This document shows, piece by piece, positions 6,091 to 8,819 of a stretch of DNA of 8,819 nucleotides. Where the stretch lies: positions 1-8,819 of the forward strand of contig CADBPP010000262.1 of assembly GCA_902796565.1 (NCBI GenBank), given 5' to 3'. The notes below the pieces were generated by a model that saw nothing but the letters and a program-made list of their open reading frames with translations, did no database searches and was not told where the DNA came from. The stretch is from an uncultured Eubacteriales bacterium. Its GTDB lineage: Bacteria; Bacillota; Clostridia; Eubacteriales; Anaerofustaceae. Position numbers and translations under genes: made by a program. Each line of letters begins with the position of its first letter. Position 1 is the stretch's first letter.

Positions 6091-8590
6091 TTACTATGTC
6101 CTCCAGCGGTAGTGTGAAAGTAAGTATGGTCCCTGCGGGATGGTTGTCCTCCGCCCGGATGGTGCCTCCGTGGGCTTCGACTATGCACCTGGCAAGGTAC
6201 AATCCGAGGCCCAGGCTGCGCCTGGTATCGGTCTTCCCCTCCTCCATGCGGTAGAAGCGCTCGAAGATCTTCTCCTTCTCCTCATCGGGGATGCCCCGGC
6301 CTTCGTCGGCCACGCTGATAAAAGCCTCTTTTCCCCTCTTCCCCGCGGTCAGGGTCACGGGACTTCCCACCGGCGAGTATTTGAAGGCGTTGTCCACCAG
6401 GTTTATGACCACCTGGACTATCAGCTTGGGATCCGCCCTGACGAGGATCAGATCGTCCGGTATGTTCACGCAGATGCTGCGTCCCGTCGTATCCTTAATG
6501 TGGCTCAGGGCCTCTTCGATGATGTCCCCGAGGCTCTCGGCGGTGCGGTCAAGGCTCATGCGGCCTTCCTCGATCCTGGTGGCGTACAGGAGATTCTCCA
6601 CCATGTTTACGAGCCATCCCGAGTCCTCCTGGATGTCACGGTAGATGGCCTGCTTTGTCTCCTCGTCAAAGGCGGCGGAATTGCGTATAAGGTTGCCTGC
6701 GTTCCCGGAAATGACTGTCAGAGGGGTCCTCAGATCGTGGGAGATGGCCCTGAGGATGTTGGCCCTGAGCTGTTCGCCCCTGGCCAGCACCGCTGCCTCC
6801 TCCTTTTCCCTGAGGTTTTTCTCGTTCTCCAGCGCCAGGGCGGCTTCTCCGAGGATCGACAGAAGCATGCTGTTCTCGGCGGCATCTATGGGGCCGTCGG
6901 ACACATCTATACCCACAGCGGCGTATACGGTCATGTTGACGGATACCGGATGATAGACTTCCTTCGCCGCAGGCATGTAGTCGGTTCCCCTTCCGGCGCT
7001 CCTACCGTTTTCAATGACCCACCTGGCGCACTCGTCGTTCACCTCGAAACCCGGCGAATCGCTCACCGCCCCGTCCGGGGCGAAAGAGTGCAGCTCTCCC
7101 GACGGATCCGTGATGACTATGCTCCTTCTCAGCAGGCGGGCTATCTGGGAACCTGCCGTGCTGAGGATATCTCCCGCGTCCCCCGCCTTCGACATCATGC
7201 GGTCGGCGTCGAAGAGCACCTTGGTCCTGTACGCGTTCTTCGCGGCCTCACCCGCCTGGGCCTTGTAGCGGGCGGCCAGGGTGCCGGTGATATAGGCCGT
7301 GAGGAACATCACTATAAAAGTCACGGGATAGCCGGTATCGTACGCTGACAGTGAATACCTCGGCTCCGTGAACAGGTAAGTGTAGATGAATACGCTGCTG
7401 ACGGAGGAGACGAGGCTGTAGATCCTATGGGAAGTGGCGATGCTGGTGAGCAGCGCCCCCAGGATATACACCATGATTATGTTGGAGTCGCTGAAATGCA
7501 TGTTGTAGAACGCTATGCTCAGCGCCGTGGCCGCTGCCAGGATGAAAAGGCTGGTCAGGGCGTTTATGACGATCTGCCTGAGCCCCTCCGAAAACATCGG
7601 GGAGCCCTCCCTGTTCTCCCTGTACCCTCCCGATGGTATGCTGTCGGGGATTATGTGGATATCAACGTTGGAGGCGTAATCCAGCAGCCTGTCGGTAAGG
7701 GACGGGCCGTTCCAGAAATGTTTCCTTACGGTGCTGCGGCCCACCACGATCCTGGTGACACCGCACAGGGCCGAGTATTCCGCTATCTGATACGCCACGT
7801 CATCCCCGTATACCGTTTCCGGATACGCGCCGAGACGGGCGGCAAGATTCCTGTTTTCCTCGAGCCTCAGCCTGTCGGACTCCGACATGTTCCTGAGGGC
7901 GGGGGTCTCCACGAAAAGGGCGGTGAATCGGCCTCCGAAGGCCTTTGCCATCCTGGCGGCGCTGCGGATGATCCTCGCGTTGGAGGGGGACGATGACAGG
8001 CATACCAGCACATGCTCGCCGGGGTCGGCCCGGGATGCCTCCGGCGGCTCTCCGTCCGGACCGGCTATGCCACTCACCCTCTTCTCCGCCAGCGTTCTCA
8101 GAGCTCTCGCTTTCCGGGGATCCATGCTGCCGGACCCGCTGTATGTGATCTCCACCCGCTCAGCCCTGTCCAGAAAACTTCCCGGGACGGTCCGTCCCGG
8201 ATCCTTTCCCGTGACGGCGGCGGCCTCATCCGCCGCGTCCTCTATCTGTGAGATATCCAGCGTGCAGAAGATCTCACTTCCCGTGTCCATTAGTTCAAGG
8301 ATATCTTCATATCTTCTTCTGTTCCTGCTTCCGGGAGGGTTTGAAGAGGCGGCATCATCGATCAGAACGAGATCGGGCTTCTCTGCCATGAGAGTGTCTG
8401 TATCGATGCAGCCGTCCCGGAGGGGTATCATCTTAATGTCAATATCCCCCAAAGATGCGGCAAAGGAGTCATCCATGCAGCCTATGACCGCACACATGCC
8501 TCCGTCTGTCTCGGCGGATGCCGCTTTCAGCATCGCATATGTATTGTCCTTCTCTCCGGTATAACTCAGAAATATCCTCATCCTGCCCAT
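6080..8590 (-). CDS. kdpD: KdpD-type sensor histidine kinase with degenerate N-terminal P-loop
   Basis: This 836-residue membrane kinase is somewhat shorter than E. coli KdpD (894). In order it has a KdpD N-terminal domain (1-172), a universal-stress-protein domain (about 191-316), four transmembrane helices of the DUF4118 type (about 340-362, 370-386, 392-408, 422-441), a GAF-like region (about 455-590), and a kinase core. The core has H618 in I-S-H-D-L-R-T-P-L-T, an N-box (N-L-V-D-N-A-F-K-Y), D-E-G-R-G-I-P (762-768) and G-L-G-L-Y-L-A (794-800), all intact. The N-domain keeps T-Y-A-M-L (17-21) and P-G-S-R (86-89), but the Walker A glycine-lysine is replaced by Asp-Asn (D15, N16), so nucleotide binding there is doubtful. 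The USP domain has S-S-S (199-201), 20 residues, then F-T-A-L-F, close to the c-di-AMP motif described for Staphylococcus aureus KdpD. The ATG has GGAG 6 nt upstream. It phosphorylates KdpE. Confidence 0.94.
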   Translation of the reverse strand: MGRMRIFLSYTGEKDNTYAMLKAASAETDGGMCAVIGCMDDSFAASLGDIDIKMIPLRDGCIDTDTLMAEKPDLVLIDDAASSNPPGSRNRRRYEDILELMDTGSEIFCTLDISQIEDAADEAAAVTGKDPGRTVPGSFLDRAERVEITYSGSGSMDPRKARALRTLAEKRVSGIAGPDGEPPEASRADPGEHVLVCLSSSPSNARIIRSAARMAKAFGGRFTALFVETPALRNMSESDRLRLEENRNLAARLGAYPETVYGDDVAYQIAEYSALCGVTRIVVGRSTVRKHFWNGPSLTDRLLDYASNVDIHIIPDSIPSGGYRENREGSPMFSEGLRQIVINALTSLFILAAATALSIAFYNMHFSDSNIIMVYILGALLTSIATSHRIYSLVSSVSSVFIYTYLFTEPRYSLSAYDTGYPVTFIVMFLTAYITGTLAARYKAQAGEAAKNAYRTKVLFDADRMMSKAGDAGDILSTAGSQIARLLRRSIVITDPSGELHSFAPDGAVSDSPGFEVNDECARWVIENGRSAGRGTDYMPAAKEVYHPVSVNMTVYAAVGIDVSDGPIDAAENSMLLSILGEAALALENEKNLREKEEAAVLARGEQLRANILRAISHDLRTPLTVISGNAGNLIRNSAAFDEETKQAIYRDIQEDSGWLVNMVENLLYATRIEEGRMSLDRTAESLGDIIEEALSHIKDTTGRSICVNIPDDLILVRADPKLIVQVVINLVDNAFKYSPVGSPVTLTAGKRGKEAFISVADEGRGIPDEEKEKIFERFYRMEEGKTDTRRSLGLGLYLARCIVEAHGGTIRAEDNHPAGTILTFTLPLEDIVNEQ

Positions 8591-8636
8591 TTCGTGCTCC
8601 GCAGACGGTCCAACTCATCTGAATTATCCGCTCCTG

Positions 8637-8819
8637 TCATTTGCGGACGTTGAACCAGTCTCCTTTTGATACTATTGTACCATGAAGCAGGCACCATCGG
8701 CCGATTTTTAGATCCTTTGCAGTTTTGGTCTCTTCACGGTCATCTTCCTTCCTGTCCTTGTGCTCCTTTTCCTTCTGCGACAGTCTGGCGGAAAGGAATG
8801 AGATTACGGCATACAGAAG
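8637..8819 (-). CDS. C-terminal end of an unidentified protein upstream of kdpD (cut by window edge)
   Basis: A frame open from the right edge ends in TGA at 8637-8639, giving a 60-residue tail. It starts with a hydrophobic stretch (L-L-Y-A-V-I-S-F-L) that may be the end of a membrane helix. A highly charged run rich in K, E, D and R follows (about 15-38), and the protein finishes L-H-G-T-I-V-S-K-G-D-W-F-N-V-R-K. I do not recognise the family, and it does not resemble the end of KdpC. It lies 46 nt upstream of kdpD on the same strand with no terminator hairpin between, so it is likely in the same transcript and may be a membrane protein of the same process. That this frame is coding is inferred from its length, its coherent composition and its position. 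Confidence 0.55.
   Translation of the reverse strand, partial: LLYAVISFLSARLSQKEKEHKDRKEDDREETKTAKDLKIGRWCLLHGTIVSKGDWFNVRK

Noticed and set aside
6140..7348. Plus-strand open frame (402 codons) opposite kdpD
   Set aside because: It is antisense to the conserved kinase core and has no recognisable motif or ribosome binding site. Long antisense frames are expected at this GC content.
8660..8690. TACAAT and AAAAGGAG on the minus strand, considered as a promoter and start for kdpD
   Set aside because: No -35 box lies at the right spacing, and no start codon follows the AAAAGGAG. The sequence lies inside the partial upstream gene.

Overview
The window reads as chromosomal DNA from a GC-rich anaerobic Gram-positive, most likely a member of the Clostridia (Eubacteriales). 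The clues are strong AGGAG-type ribosome binding sites about 8 nt from each start, a TTG start, classic hairpin-plus-T-run terminators, a DUF4118-type KdpD/KdpE pair, an InlB-type (Listeria-Bacteroides) repeat surface protein, and a uroporphyrinogen-decarboxylase-like zinc methyltransferase of the kind common in C1-using anaerobes. Genus cannot be read from this sequence. No tRNA, rRNA, CRISPR array, insertion sequence or phage gene was seen.

Layout, left to right. (1) A minus-strand unit, 1-1986: a promoter (1958-1986) drives an MscS-type mechanosensitive channel gene (1053-1922). Two nucleotides after its stop comes a membrane-anchored InlB-repeat protein (79-1050). Then comes a probable secreted protein or lipoprotein that is cut by the left edge (1-62). 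(2) A single plus-strand short-chain dehydrogenase/reductase gene (2080-2859), divergent from the channel unit across a 157-bp promoter region. (3) A bidirectional hairpin terminator (2888-2920). (4) A two-gene minus-strand unit, 2952-5179: a UroD/MtaA-like zinc methyltransferase followed by a YkvI/APC-like ten-helix transporter, with an extended -10 promoter near 5252-5260. (5) A strong terminator (5310-5354) closes a second minus-strand unit, in which the 3' end of an unidentified gene (8637-8819) is followed by kdpD (6080-8590) and kdpE (5389-6090), overlapping by 11 nt.

How the genes work together. KdpD/KdpE should sense low K+ or osmotic stress and control a potassium uptake system, but no kdpFABC genes are in view. 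The KdpD is unusual: its N-terminal Walker A motif is destroyed, while its USP domain keeps a pattern reported to bind c-di-AMP. The MscS channel serves the opposite end of osmotic control, solute release on down-shock, but sits in a separate transcription unit. The methyltransferase and transporter form an orphan pair without a corrinoid protein or substrate-specific methyltransferase, so the substrate is unknown. Nothing here is a clearly new defence or mobile system. The most interesting points are the divergent KdpD sensor and the orphan methyltransferase/transporter pair.
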